Below are positions 37,145-46,909 of a DNA stretch of 64,000 nucleotides, piece by piece; the stretch's first letter is position 1; each line of letters starts with the position of its first letter. A program made the position numbers and the translations under genes. The notes below the pieces were generated by a model. The model ran no database searches and was not told the DNA's origin. It saw only the letters and a list, made by a program, of their open reading frames with translations. The stretch lies in NCBI GenBank assembly GCA_900637675.1, contig LR134389.1, positions 1,302,001 to 1,366,000 on the forward strand, in the 5' to 3' direction. This DNA is from Streptococcus equi subsp. equi (GTDB taxonomy: Bacteria > Bacillota > Bacilli > Lactobacillales > Streptococcaceae).

Positions 37145-37960
37145 CTAGCTGTCACTGATCACTCTTAACAGCTGATAAACCCTATCAGACCACTCGACCA
37201 AGCCTTCGCCTTTATAGTCTAGGTAATGAACCCTTGAGCGTAAGGCCTTTGGAATAATTGCTTCAAAGCGCTGCTGCCAGCTTTTAGGAATAATGCAAGC
37301 CTGCAATTCCTCCAAACTAAGCTCGTCTTTGATCTTGGCAGGGTGATAGCCATCAAAAACATAGCCTTTCATCTGACAAATATCAGAATAGCTATAGTGA
37401 AAGCTAACTCCGGGTACAAAATGCTCTCTTAAGTCCTTTTCATTTGGCATACGATTAAGCAATCTCTCCATAGCCAAGCGATAGCCTGAGGTCGTATTGG
37501 ACCAGCCAAGCATCACATAATGAAAATAATCAGCAGGATCACCAGCAGCATTTCGATCACTCCTAGCCAACTCCTGTGCCGTTACCCCAAAAGCTCTTAC
37601 AGCAGACAATAGCCTTCCTGTCTTAAAAATGCTTAGAGCAGCCGCTACAGTGCAGGTATGACTTAAATAAGGACAACAGACTGCCTCTCCATTGATGTTA
37701 AATGTTGAAGCCACCAATTTACAGCTAGGCCTAAAGAGATAGGCACAAGCATGTGCTTCAAGAAATTGATGAACCTCTTCAAGAAGCTTGCTGTCCTGAC
37801 AGCTAATGTCTGTTTGACGATGATTCCATTTTTCGTAGGCACAAAAGGCTGCTAGCTTTTCCAGTTCCCAAGCCTTGATATTGGGATAATCTGTCAATGC
37901 AAAATAATAGGTGCCTCCCCACTGAAGACTGTAGCTTTGTTGACAAATATCTAGCTTCAT
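37145..37960 (-). CDS. Conserved-looking protein of unknown function
   Basis: A 271-residue soluble protein with no signal peptide or membrane span. It is cysteine-rich in the N-terminal half (HACAYLFRPSC, VCCPYLSHTC) and has GDPADYFHYVMLGWSNTTSGYRLAMERLL in the middle, then a Trp/Tyr-rich end. I do not recognise the family. Start MKLDICQQSYS at 37960 is preceded by GAGGT; the longer frame overlaps parE's side and has no SD. It sits between parE and parC, an uncommon place for an extra gene in streptococci. Confidence 0.6.
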   Translation of the reverse strand: MKLDICQQSYSLQWGGTYYFALTDYPNIKAWELEKLAAFCAYEKWNHRQTDISCQDSKLLEEVHQFLEAHACAYLFRPSCKLVASTFNINGEAVCCPYLSHTCTVAAALSIFKTGRLLSAVRAFGVTAQELARSDRNAAGDPADYFHYVMLGWSNTTSGYRLAMERLLNRMPNEKDLREHFVPGVSFHYSYSDICQMKGYVFDGYHPAKIKDELSLEELQACIIPKSWQQRFEAIIPKALRSRVHYLDYKGEGLVEWSDRVYQLLRVISDS

Positions 37961-38061
37961 CACTGTTACCTCAATGATTACAATCCTTGATAAATGAATG
38001 CTGAGCACATGAATAGCAATTTGATATGAGATATTTTAGAACCCTCCTTAGGAAAAATGCC

Positions 38062-40011
38062 TTAAAAAACCGTATTTTCCTCCAAGGTAAAGGTGACATT
38101 GTCCTCAATCCATTGACGGCGTGGGGCAGCCTTGTCTCCCATGAGGACTGAAACGCGTCGCTCTGCCCTAGCCAGGTCATCAATCGTCACTCGGATAAGG
38201 GTTCGTGTGTCAGGGTCCATCGTGGTTTCCCATAGCTGATCGGCATTCATCTCCCCAAGTCCCTTATAGCGTTGGAGACTTGCACCTTTACCAAATTCCT
38301 TGCGAAGATCCTCCAGCTCACCATCTGTCCAAGCATAGGAAACCTTCTCCGATTTGCCTTTACCCTTTGACATTTTATAAAGAGGAGGCAAGGCAATATA
38401 GACATGTCCTGCTTCAACCAGCGGCCGCATATAACGGTAGAAAAAGGTCAGCAGCAGGGTCTGAATATGAGCCCCATCCGTATCAGCATCGGTCATGATA
38501 ATAATCTTGTCGTAATTAATATCATCAAGATTGAAATCAGCACCAACACCTGCGCCAATGGTATAAACCATTGTATTGATTTCCTCATTTTTGAGAATAT
38601 CAGCCATCTTGGCCTTTTCTGTGTTCAAAACCTTACCACGTAAGGGGAGAATTGCCTGAAATTTACGATCCCTGCCCTGCTTAGCTGAGCCTCCAGCTGA
38701 GTCCCCCTCGACTAGGTACAGCTCGTTTTTCTTAGGATTTTTGGACTGGGCTGGAGTTAATTTCCCAGAAAGAAGCCCCTTGTCCTTTTTGTTTTTCTTA
38801 CCATTTCGAGACTCATCACGCGCTCTTCTGGCTGCCTCACGCGCGTCTCTTGCCTTGATAGCCTTACGAATCAAATGACCTGCCAGCTCACCATTTTCAA
38901 GTAAAAAGAAGGTCAGCTTTTCTGATACAATGCTCTCAACGATCGGCCTTGCCAGTGGGCTTCCTAGCTTGTCCTTTGTTTGCCCTTCAAATTGCAAATG
39001 CTGCTCTGGTACAAGGATCGATAACACTGCAGACAAGCCCTCACGATAATCTGAGCCCTCCAAGTTTTTATCCTTTTCCTTTAGTAGGCTGGTTTTGCGG
39101 GCATAGTCATTCATGGCCTTTGTAATAGCTGATTTTAAGCCAGTTTCATGGCTGCCACCGTCCTTTGTCCTAACATTGTTAACAAAGGACAAAATGTTAT
39201 CTGAAAACCCATCATTGTATTGCAAAGCGACCTCAACCTGAAAATCCTGCTCCTGCCCTTCCATGTAAATCACAGGAGTCAAGGTTTCCTTGTCCTCATT
39301 GAGATAGGCAACAAAATCCTGAACACCATTTTCATAATGAAATTCCTCAACGACCGGATCGTCACCTCGTAGATCAGTCAGGGTCATTTTAACCGTCTTT
39401 AGCAGAAAAGCAGATTCCTTTAGACGCTCTGCGATAGTATTCCACTTGAACTCAGTTGTCGAAAAAATCTTGTCATCAGGCATGAAAGTAACCCTTGTCC
39501 CTGATTTGCTTTTTGGAGCTGTAGCTATTTTTTCTAAGCCTGTCACTGGCCTACCGCCATTTTCAAAGCGCTGCTTGTAAACCGCTCCGTCTCTCGTGAT
39601 TTCCACCTCTAGCCATGACGATAGGGCATTTACAACTGAAGAGCCCACACCATGCAGGCCTCCTGAGGTTTTATAGCCTCCTTGACCAAATTTACCACCT
39701 GCATGCAAGATGGTAAAGATGACCTGAACAGTTGGTATACCAAGGGCGTGCTGTCCGGTCGGCATGCCTCGTCCGCTGTCAGAAATGGTGGCAGAACCAT
39801 CCTTGTTTAGCGTCACATCGATCTCATTTCCAAAGCCAGATAAGGCCTCGTCAACAGCATTGTCGACAATCTCCCAAATCAAATGGTGAAGTCCGGTTGC
39901 ATCGGTTGATCCGATATACATCCCTGGTCTTTTACGAACTGCCTCTAAGCCCTCTAGGACCTGAATGGCATCATCATTATAATTTGTTATGCTTATTTCT
40001 TTCTTAGCCAA
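38062..40011 (-). CDS. parE: DNA topoisomerase IV subunit B
   Basis: The 649-residue ATPase subunit has the GHKL motifs EIVDNAVDEALSG and GLHGVGSSVVNALS and the TOPRIM region YLVEGDSAGGSAKQGRDRKFQ with PLRGKVLN and DADTDGAHI. The start is TTG (40011) behind a strong GGAGGT. It is divergent from plsY with its own promoter. parC is not immediately adjacent; an unknown gene and the hairpin region intervene. Confidence 0.96.
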   Translation of the reverse strand: MAKKEISITNYNDDAIQVLEGLEAVRKRPGMYIGSTDATGLHHLIWEIVDNAVDEALSGFGNEIDVTLNKDGSATISDSGRGMPTGQHALGIPTVQVIFTILHAGGKFGQGGYKTSGGLHGVGSSVVNALSSWLEVEITRDGAVYKQRFENGGRPVTGLEKIATAPKSKSGTRVTFMPDDKIFSTTEFKWNTIAERLKESAFLLKTVKMTLTDLRGDDPVVEEFHYENGVQDFVAYLNEDKETLTPVIYMEGQEQDFQVEVALQYNDGFSDNILSFVNNVRTKDGGSHETGLKSAITKAMNDYARKTSLLKEKDKNLEGSDYREGLSAVLSILVPEQHLQFEGQTKDKLGSPLARPIVESIVSEKLTFFLLENGELAGHLIRKAIKARDAREAARRARDESRNGKKNKKDKGLLSGKLTPAQSKNPKKNELYLVEGDSAGGSAKQGRDRKFQAILPLRGKVLNTEKAKMADILKNEEINTMVYTIGAGVGADFNLDDINYDKIIIMTDADTDGAHIQTLLLTFFYRYMRPLVEAGHVYIALPPLYKMSKGKGKSEKVSYAWTDGELEDLRKEFGKGASLQRYKGLGEMNADQLWETTMDPDTRTLIRVTIDDLARAERRVSVLMGDKAAPRRQWIEDNVTFTLEENTVF

Positions 40012-40040
40012 GTTGACCTCCAGACGTTTTCATCTTTTTT

Positions 40041-40069
40041 ATCTTACAGGTTTTTTGAGAATTTTGCAA
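40041..40069 (-). promoter_or_regulatory. parE promoter
   Basis: Minus-strand TTGCAA (40064-40069), 17 bp, TAAGAT (40041-40046), 30 nt before the TTG start. Confidence 0.7.
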
Positions 40070-40127
40070 AATAATTTAAGATTTTTTCGTAATTCTTTGT
40101 AACTGCTTCCGCTTAAATCAATCATTA

Positions 40128-40136
40128 TGATATAAT
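40128..40136 (+). promoter_or_regulatory. Extended -10 promoter of plsY
   Basis: TGaTATAAT with the expected transcription start 7 nt later, at the ATG of plsY (40144). No SD fits between them. Confidence 0.65.
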
Positions 40137-40143
40137 GTATGTT

Positions 40144-40791
40144 ATGAAATTGATCCTATTAATTCTTACAGCATATTTACTTGGCTCCATTCCAACAGGC
40201 TTATGGATTGGACAGTATTTCTATAACATCAACCTGCGTGAGCATGGCTCAGGTAATACCGGTACGACCAATACGTTTCGGATTCTTGGGCTAAAAGCTG
40301 GTGCTGCAACCTTATTGATTGATATTTTTAAGGGCACGCTTGCCACGCTTCTTCCGGTTTTGGTTGGCGCTAGCAATATCTCACCAATTACTATTGGCTT
40401 TTTTGCTGTCCTAGGGCATACCTTTCCTATTTTCGCTGGCTTCAAGGGAGGAAAGGCAGTCGCAACCAGTGCTGGTGTCTTGCTAGGCTTTGCCCCACTC
40501 TATCTCCTTTTTTTAGCGGCTGTGTTTGTGCTAACGCTTTATTTATTTAGCATGATTTCACTAGCTAGTCTAACAGCGTCTGTAGTAGCTGTGATTAGCG
40601 TTCTGACTTTTCCTGCCGCCCACTTTTTATTGCCTAGCTACGATTGGCTATTAACCATTACCATCGTTGTGCTAGCAGCAATCATTATCCTAAGGCATCA
40701 GGATAATATGAAGCGAATCAAGCAGCAATCTGAAAATCTCATTCCTTGGGGCTTGAACTTAAGCAAGCAGCAGCCCGCAAGCCATCACTAA
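40144..40791 (+). CDS. plsY: Acyl-phosphate:glycerol-3-phosphate acyltransferase PlsY
   Basis: PlsY transfers the acyl group from acyl phosphate to glycerol-3-phosphate, the first membrane step of phospholipid synthesis. The 215-residue protein has about five spans and the conserved loops [12 protein letters not shown] and [12 protein letters not shown]. The ATG at 40135 lies within the TATAAT box, so the start is the second ATG, 40144. This leaves essentially no 5' UTR. Confidence 0.95.
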   Translation: MKLILLILTAYLLGSIPTGLWIGQYFYNINLREHGSGNTGTTNTFRILGLKAGAATLLIDIFKGTLATLLPVLVGASNISPITIGFFAVLGHTFPIFAGFKGGKAVATSAGVLLGFAPLYLLFLAAVFVLTLYLFSMISLASLTASVVAVISVLTFPAAHFLLPSYDWLLTITIVVLAAIIILRHQDNMKRIKQQSENLIPWGLNLSKQQPASHH

Positions 40792-40794
40792 ATC

Positions 40795-40835
40795 AAAAAG
40801 CTGAGCATCAGTTACTATCAGATGCTCAGCTTTTT
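40795..40835. terminator. Bidirectional terminator between plsY and pyrC
   Basis: AAAAAGCTGAGCATC and GATGCTCAGCTTTTT form a perfect stem of about 15 bp with T-runs both ways, between convergent genes. Confidence 0.9.
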
Positions 40836-40844
40836 AAGTGTTGA

Positions 40845-42119
40845 TTAGTTGTCTGCCTGATAAACAATTTGTCCCTTAGCAATGGTGTATTTCACAACTC
40901 CCTTTAGGGTTTCGCCAATAAAAGGTGAATTACTAGCCTTTGAAGCAAAGGCTTCTGTTACCAAACGCTCCTCCTTGTCAGCAAAAATAACAAGATCAGC
41001 AGGGCCAGACTCAGCCAAATAACCAGCATCAAAGCTATATAGTGAGGCTGGATTAATGGTCATTTTCTCTAATAACGCCATCAATGAAAGATGGCTCGGC
41101 TCCACAAGATTTGTCAGGCCTAATGACAATGAGGTTTCTAAGCCGGTCATTCCAGATGGTGCCTTGGTCAGATCAGCAACGGCCTTTTCATCACGATGAT
41201 GTGGTGCATGATCCGTTGCAATAATAGCTATGACACCTGATTTGAGCCCCTCAATAACTGCTAATCTATCTTGTTCTGTTCTTAGAGGCGGATTCATCTT
41301 GGCATTTGCCCCTGCAAGCCGTAAAAGGTCTTCTGTTTTAGAAAAATGCTGCGGTGTTGCCTCGGCTGTGACCTTGGCACCTAACTGCTGAGCAAAGGCA
41401 ACTACCTTAACAGACTCAGCCTTAGATAAATGTTGAATATGAACATGAGCTTGTCGATCATAGGCAATCATCACATCTCTGGCAATCATACTATATTCTG
41501 CCACACCAGTAGCGCCACAAAAATGAAAATGATCCTTAGCGATATGCTCATTGAAGCCAAGGACACCGTTTAATTGGGGATCCTCCTCATGCAGGGCAAT
41601 GAAGGTCTTGTTGGCCTTAGCCAAATCCAATGCTTCCTTTAAGACCTTGGAGCTCTCTAAAGGAATGCCATCATCAGAAAAACTGACCGCACCAGCTGCT
41701 AAGAGCGCTTTAAAGTCTGTTAGCTCTTGGCCATTGAACCGCTTGGTCACACTAGCATTGGTATAAATGTTAATTTTTTCTTTAGCAGCACTTGCTAGAA
41801 CAGCCTGTAAGGTTTCCGTATCTGATATAACAGGATTGGTGTTTGCCATCATGACTACTGTTGTCACCCCACCAGCAGCTGCTGCCAGAGCACCTGTATG
41901 AATGTCCTCCTTGTGCGTTTGACCCGGCTCTCTAAAATGAACATGAATATCCACTAAACCAGGAGCAACAACAAGTCCACTGGCATCGATCTGCTCTACC
42001 TCATCATGCTCAATGTCTGGAGCAATCCGTAAAATCCTTCCATTATCAATTAAGACATCTGCCACCTGATCTAGCTGTGATTTTGGATCCATCACACGCC
42101 CATTTTTAATTAATAACAT
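40845..42119 (-). CDS. pyrC: Dihydroorotase
   Basis: PyrC cyclises carbamoyl aspartate to dihydroorotate. The 424-residue class I enzyme has the zinc ligands [17 protein letters not shown], later HLSKAE, and ATDHAPH. The start [12 protein letters not shown] at 42119 follows AGGAGGGG. A longer open frame extends 47 codons upstream without support. It is separate from the main pyr operon, downstream of ung, and I find no PyrR box before it. Confidence 0.95.
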   Translation of the reverse strand: MLLIKNGRVMDPKSQLDQVADVLIDNGRILRIAPDIEHDEVEQIDASGLVVAPGLVDIHVHFREPGQTHKEDIHTGALAAAAGGVTTVVMMANTNPVISDTETLQAVLASAAKEKINIYTNASVTKRFNGQELTDFKALLAAGAVSFSDDGIPLESSKVLKEALDLAKANKTFIALHEEDPQLNGVLGFNEHIAKDHFHFCGATGVAEYSMIARDVMIAYDRQAHVHIQHLSKAESVKVVAFAQQLGAKVTAEATPQHFSKTEDLLRLAGANAKMNPPLRTEQDRLAVIEGLKSGVIAIIATDHAPHHRDEKAVADLTKAPSGMTGLETSLSLGLTNLVEPSHLSLMALLEKMTINPASLYSFDAGYLAESGPADLVIFADKEERLVTEAFASKASNSPFIGETLKGVVKYTIAKGQIVYQADN

Positions 42120-42350
42120 GACCCCTCCTATGTCAAATCTACTTATCTGCTTATCAGGATAATCAAGCATAACCCTAGCAATTTCTGATTTATCTAGGCA
42201 GTGATTATTTGTTTTGCTTGACATATCGGACGTAACTGTCTTGATCCCTGATATCATCAATCTCTATTTAGCTAGGTATACCCAAGTCTCCAAAGCCGGA
42301 TACTTTATTGGTAAATCGTCCTGCTTAGCCATAATAGCCTGCCTCAATGC

Positions 42351-43004
42351 CTAGCGCAGCCAGTCAATCTGTCCTAGGCCTTCTTTTTCTAAAATGGCGT
42401 TAGCTCTTGAAAAGGGCTTGCTGCCAAAAAAGCCACGATAGGCTGACAGAGGGCTAGGGTGAGGGCTTTCGATAACATGGTGAATCGGATTAGTAATCAA
42501 GGCCTTCTTTCTTCTCGCATAGGCTCCCCAGAGGATAAACACAACAGGCCTATCCTTAGCATTCAAGACCTTTATAACCGCATCGGTAAAGGGCTCCCAG
42601 ATGAGACCTGCATGCCCATTGGCGCGTCCTTCTGGAACGGTCAAGCAGGCATTCAAGAGCAACACTCCCTGCTCAGCCCAGCTGCTAAGATCGTGATGAT
42701 TCCTTACTCCAATATCTGCTGCTAATTCCTCCAAAATATTTTGCAAAGATGGCGGAGCAGGAATGGAGTCAGGCACTGAAAAGGAAAGTCCCTGAGCTTG
42801 AAGAGGGCCATGATAAGGGTCCTGCCCTAAAATAAGCACTCTTGTCTCTTCTAATGGCGTTACCTGTAAGGCCTTAAACACATTGTCTCTGGGCGGGTAA
42901 ACCACTCCAGTCGCATAGACCTCATCTAAAAAGCGATTGATACGCCGATAATAATCCTTAGGTAACACTTGCTTAATCTCATCATGCCAAGCTGAATGTG
43001 TCAT
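42351..43004 (-). CDS. ung: Uracil-DNA glycosylase
   Basis: Family 1 UDG excises uracil from DNA. The 217-residue protein has the water-activating loop [19 protein letters not shown] and the minor-groove loop [13 protein letters not shown]. It starts 11 nt after the GNAT gene and is followed by pyrC. Confidence 0.97.
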   Translation of the reverse strand: MTHSAWHDEIKQVLPKDYYRRINRFLDEVYATGVVYPPRDNVFKALQVTPLEETRVLILGQDPYHGPLQAQGLSFSVPDSIPAPPSLQNILEELAADIGVRNHHDLSSWAEQGVLLLNACLTVPEGRANGHAGLIWEPFTDAVIKVLNAKDRPVVFILWGAYARRKKALITNPIHHVIESPHPSPLSAYRGFFGSKPFSRANAILEKEGLGQIDWLR

Positions 43005-43015
43005 TAGATACCTCT

Positions 43016-43423
43016 CTAAAACGGTTTTCGTGGAATAATGAAGGCTTTGTCTGATTGTTCAAAGCCAAGCTTAGGGTAATAGGACATCGCCGAAGGTGCT
43101 GACAGCAATACAAGAGCAACAGCATCTCCAAGATCCTCTGAGATAAAAGACAGCAATTGCTTGCCTATCCCTTGACCCTGATATGCCTGATCAACTGCTA
43201 GGTCAGAAATATAGCAGACATAAGCATAGTCAGTAAGGGCTCTAGCAACACCAACTAACTTGTCACCTTCCCATGCTGTCCATAGATAATTGGAATGCTT
43301 TAGCATTTGCGATAATCTAGCCTCGTCCTTAGTCGGTCTTTTAATCCCTGAGGCTTCCAGCACTCGAGCAAAGGCCTGAGTTGAAATCATATGATTTTTC
43401 CGAAATACAATAGAGTCTGCCAT
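43016..43423 (-). CDS. GNAT-family acetyltransferase
   Basis: The 135-residue protein has the acetyl-CoA loop [14 protein letters not shown] after ISDLAVDQA, and the C-terminal YYPKLGFE. The substrate is unknown. It is coupled to ung by an 11-nt gap. Confidence 0.85.
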   Translation of the reverse strand: MADSIVFRKNHMISTQAFARVLEASGIKRPTKDEARLSQMLKHSNYLWTAWEGDKLVGVARALTDYAYVCYISDLAVDQAYQGQGIGKQLLSFISEDLGDAVALVLLSAPSAMSYYPKLGFEQSDKAFIIPRKPF

Positions 43424-43509
43424 ATCCTACCTCCAACACTCTAGCCAGTCAGTTCTTGACAAAGCTAACTAACTGATTAGGCTACTTTAGTCTATCATAT
43501 TTTTATCAT

Positions 43510-43540
43510 AAAAACCCTAGAAATACAATATTTCTAGGGT
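43510..43540 (-). terminator. Terminator of the amino-acid ABC operon
   Basis: Minus-strand CCCTAGAAATA/TATTTCTAGGG stem, 3-nt loop, then TTTTTAT. Confidence 0.9.
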
Positions 43541-43553
43541 AAATATTCGGTTT

Positions 43554-44207
43554 TTAAGAGAGTAAGCGCAGCCTCTTTTCTAAAAAGCCCTGACAGCGCT
43601 CCAGCAAAAAGGCAATCACCCAATAAATAAAGGCAACCAAGATATACATAGACATGTAATCCCACTCCCTGCCACCAATAATTTTAGCCTTTTGAAAAAT
43701 ATCAGGAACGGTAATCATAGCTGCCAAAGACGAACTTTTGACCATATCAATCACAACATTTCCTAAAGGCGGAATAGCAATACGAAAGGCCTGAGGCAGA
43801 ATCACATGCTTGACAATGCTGACATAAGGCAGCCCCAAAGCCCTTGCTGCCTCCCATTGTCCCTGATCAATAGCATCAATCGAGGCACGAAAGACCTCAG
43901 AGATATAGGCTGCACTAACCAGTGAAAAGCCCAAATAGGCACATAACAAGGCAGACAGTTCTAAGCCATAATAGGGAAGCCCAAAATAAAGGACAAAGAG
44001 CACCACAATCATAGGAACGCCACGCATTATGGACACATAGCTCCTGACCAGATAATGACTAAAGTGACTAGTAGAACGCCTTAAAAAGGCTAAAAGCAAG
44101 CCCAGCAAAAGGCCTGTTAGAAAGCTTAAAAAAGAAATGCCTAAGGTATAGGGCAAACCTGACAAAACAAAGCCCAAGCTCTCTAGTATCAATCTAAGAT
44201 TAAGCAT
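43554..44207 (-). CDS. Polar amino acid ABC transporter permease
   Basis: The 217-residue HisMQ-type permease has about five spans and the EAA-loop DAIDQGQWEAARALGLPYVSIVKHVILPQAFRIAIPPLGN. It pairs with the binding protein upstream. The operon ends in a terminator right after it, with no ATPase gene, so it must borrow an ATPase from elsewhere. Confidence 0.93.
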   Translation of the reverse strand: MLNLRLILESLGFVLSGLPYTLGISFLSFLTGLLLGLLLAFLRRSTSHFSHYLVRSYVSIMRGVPMIVVLFVLYFGLPYYGLELSALLCAYLGFSLVSAAYISEVFRASIDAIDQGQWEAARALGLPYVSIVKHVILPQAFRIAIPPLGNVVIDMVKSSSLAAMITVPDIFQKAKIIGGREWDYMSMYILVAFIYWVIAFLLERCQGFLEKRLRLLS

Positions 44208-44234
44208 CGCTTTAGAGCTCCTTTGTCTAAGGCA

Positions 44235-45101
44235 CTAGTCCACATCACTGGCATCAATGACTGGAATTTTCTTGTCCTTACCAAAAGGAACTGTCAAATC
44301 CTGACCAGCATAGTATGTCTTTGAAATGGTTTTCAAGCTGCCATCTTGTTTCATGTCTTTGATGACCGCATCAATCTTTTTCTTAAGGGTGTCATCTTTT
44401 TTACTCATGATAATGCCCTGTGCTGTCGGATTATACAGCACATCACTCATTTTGACATTGAGGTTAGGATTTTGAGACTTCATGTAATCCACAAAAAGCT
44501 TTTGTGCAGGATAATCATTGGGAATAAAGTCTGTTCTGCCATTAGCAACATCGTTCAGGTAAACATCACCCGTCACATTATCATAAGTGACTAATTCAGC
44601 ACCTTGCTTCTTGGCAACCTTCATGTATTCTGTACCAGAGGCGCCAGCTGCTTTTTTCCCTTTCCAATCGCTTAGGTCAGCCTTGCTTATGCCTGAGCTG
44701 CCATCAGCACGAACAATCATTCCCCCAACACCATACTTATAAGGCGTTGAGATGTTGTATTTTTTTTGCCGCTTGGCTGTAATGTCAAAATTATTGAGAG
44801 AAACATCAACACGACCGCTATCAACCGAAGTAAAAGCCTGATCATAGCCTGTTTCAATGAACTTCACCTTAAGATCAAGGCGTTTCCCAATTTCCTTCAT
44901 CAGGTCAACCTCATAGCCGACCAATTCATTGGCATCATTATAGTACGATGTTGGCTGGTAGGTCGCAGGCGTAGCAACCTTTAAAACACCTTTATCTTTA
45001 ATCTTTTCCCAGCTTGTTTTTTGAGCTGATGGCTGTGACCCACAGGCGGCTAACAGCAAGCTCGCCAAGCTAACAGAAAGTAAAGCAACTCCTTTTTTCA
45101 T
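44235..45101 (-). CDS. Amino acid ABC transporter substrate-binding lipoprotein
   Basis: The 288-residue prolipoprotein has lipobox LLAACGS and a family 3 solute-binding domain (GVLKVATPATYQPTSYYNDANELVGYEVDLMKEIG). The ligand is likely a polar amino acid or cystine-type substrate, not decidable by eye. The start MKKGVALLS at 45101 follows AAAAAGGAG; the in-frame ATG six codons earlier includes that SD. A TATACT box lies near 45131-45136. Confidence 0.92.
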   Translation of the reverse strand: MKKGVALLSVSLASLLLAACGSQPSAQKTSWEKIKDKGVLKVATPATYQPTSYYNDANELVGYEVDLMKEIGKRLDLKVKFIETGYDQAFTSVDSGRVDVSLNNFDITAKRQKKYNISTPYKYGVGGMIVRADGSSGISKADLSDWKGKKAAGASGTEYMKVAKKQGAELVTYDNVTGDVYLNDVANGRTDFIPNDYPAQKLFVDYMKSQNPNLNVKMSDVLYNPTAQGIIMSKKDDTLKKKIDAVIKDMKQDGSLKTISKTYYAGQDLTVPFGKDKKIPVIDASDVD

Positions 45102-45178
45102 CAAGAACTCCTTTTTCATTATTAATGACAGTATAGCATTGACTAATCTTATAAGAGACTAGATATGCTCGATTTAAC

Positions 45179-45206
45179 AAAAAAGCTAACCTATAATAGA
45201 TTAGCT
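45179..45206 (-). terminator. Terminator of the amidase gene
   Basis: Minus-strand GAGCTAATCTAT/ATAGGTTAGCT stem followed by TTTTTT. Confidence 0.8.
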
Positions 45207-45220
45207 CTGTTTTATAATAT

Positions 45221-46675
45221 TTAACCAGGTAGCTTTAACAATCCAGCCCGTTCAAACTGTCTAGCTATTCCCAGCAATAAGTCTTCTCGCCCTTTAGCAG
45301 CTATCAATTGAATGCCCATCGGCAATCCAGCAGACGTTTCATAGGTTGGTAAACTAAGAGCTGGTTGGCCTGTCAGATTTGCCAAAGCTGTGTAAGGGGT
45401 TATGAACAAGCTCTGCTCAAACATGGCTTCTACTAGCGCTAGGCGCTGACTGGAGGGGTAGCATTCCGCCTTAGCCAGCTTATCTATTAGCTCCTTGCTT
45501 GGCTGGAACTGTCCATGCTTTGGAGCAGGCGTATTGGCGGTAAAGGTCAGCAAAAGATCATACTGCTCATGAAAGCTTGCCATTTCAGCACTATAATGGT
45601 CCCAGCGCTGCAGCGCCTGAGAATAGACCGAAGCAAGAATATCCTTACCCGCTTGGTAGATAGCCCAGGTCATGACCTCCATATCTGCTTTGGTCACCTG
45701 ACGACCAAGGGCTTCTTGGCTATCAGCAAACATAGCAGCTGTCTCAACACTAGTCATCAGGTAGTAATCCCTCATAACCTTTGGTATATCTAGAGGAAGC
45801 TTATCTAATCGCACAACCTCATGCCCCATCTCTTTTAGAAAATGACAGGCCTCGGTTAAAGCTGTCTGAGCATCTATAGAGGCGGTAGTTCCATCTATCA
45901 TGTGATCATAAAGAGCAATCCTTAAGGGTCTGTCTAAAGGGTGAAAAAGCTCTTCTTTGGTTAATGGCACTAATGGAAAAGGGCTTTCTACCTGATAAAC
46001 CTGCAAGTGATAAAGAAGACGACTTGTGTCTCGAATAGACCTCGTTAGAGCAAAATGAACAGACGCCCCCTGCCAGCCACGATAAGAGCCTGGCCCCACA
46101 GGCACTCTTCCTCTGCTTGGCTTTAAACCGATCAAGCCATTAAAGGAGGCAGGAATCCGAATGGATCCTCCTCCGTCACTAGCAGGAGCCAGCAAGGTGA
46201 TTCCTGAGGACACAAGAGCTGCTGCCCCACCTGATGAACCACCAGCATTACGGCTCTTGTCCTGTGGCAGATTTACCGGACCATGTAAGCGACTATCACT
46301 AATATTTTTAAAGCCAAATTCAGGTGTATTGCTTCTTCCTAAAATAATAAAGCCCAGCTCCTCTAGTCGCTGCACAACATAATCCGTTTTTGAGGCACGA
46401 TAATCCTTAAATAACACTGATCCTGCAGTGGCCAATTGGCCCTCCTGCTCCTGCCCTAAATCCTTTAGAAAAATAGGCACACCAGCAAATGGCTTTCCAG
46501 AAAAATCCCTTGCTGCTGCCTCAGCAAGAGCTTCTGAAAAACGCTCTGAGGTAATAGCATTCAACTCAGGATTGAGTGCTTGAGCCTTTTTAATTGTGTC
46601 TCTCACTAAGGCTGAGGGGCTCACCCTACCTTCTCGAACAGCCTGCGCCATTTCTGTTGCATCTTTAAAAATCAT
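45221..46675 (-). CDS. Amidase-signature family hydrolase (GatA-like)
   Basis: The 484-residue protein has the Ser-cisSer-Lys triad: Lys in IFLKDLGQE, GGSSGGAAALVSSG, and DGGGSIRIPAS. It is a paralogue of GatA but stands alone without gatB/gatC, so a free amidase acting on small amides is more likely than tRNA amidation. ATG 46675 is chosen; TTG lies one codon before. Confidence 0.88.
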   Translation of the reverse strand: MIFKDATEMAQAVREGRVSPSALVRDTIKKAQALNPELNAITSERFSEALAEAAARDFSGKPFAGVPIFLKDLGQEQEGQLATAGSVLFKDYRASKTDYVVQRLEELGFIILGRSNTPEFGFKNISDSRLHGPVNLPQDKSRNAGGSSGGAAALVSSGITLLAPASDGGGSIRIPASFNGLIGLKPSRGRVPVGPGSYRGWQGASVHFALTRSIRDTSRLLYHLQVYQVESPFPLVPLTKEELFHPLDRPLRIALYDHMIDGTTASIDAQTALTEACHFLKEMGHEVVRLDKLPLDIPKVMRDYYLMTSVETAAMFADSQEALGRQVTKADMEVMTWAIYQAGKDILASVYSQALQRWDHYSAEMASFHEQYDLLLTFTANTPAPKHGQFQPSKELIDKLAKAECYPSSQRLALVEAMFEQSLFITPYTALANLTGQPALSLPTYETSAGLPMGIQLIAAKGREDLLLGIARQFERAGLLKLPG

Positions 46676-46840
46676 CAATTCCCTATCCTATCATCCATCA
46701 GCCTTGCTAGACCAACAAGCATGCCCTAACAATAGCTTTTTCTCTATATTTAATCATAAAACAGAGCAAGACGCCATTAAAATGAGCCACTAGACAGGCT
46801 ACGACTTATTCATTAGGTATGATTAGCAAATGCGCTCAGA

Positions 46841-46890
46841 AAAAAAGGATTGAAGAGTCATACTCATAAGAGCCTACACCTTCAATCCTA
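46841..46890 (-). terminator. Terminator of the pyrF-pyrE-GNAT operon
   Basis: Minus-strand AGGATTGAAG pairs with CTTCAATCCT across a long loop, followed by seven T. Confidence 0.85.
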
Positions 46891-46909
46891 TAATCTGTTT
46901 CTTTATCAC

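Noticed and set aside
43554..45101. A complete amino-acid ABC transporter
   Set aside because: No ATPase gene lies beside the permease and binding protein, and a terminator follows the permease directly.
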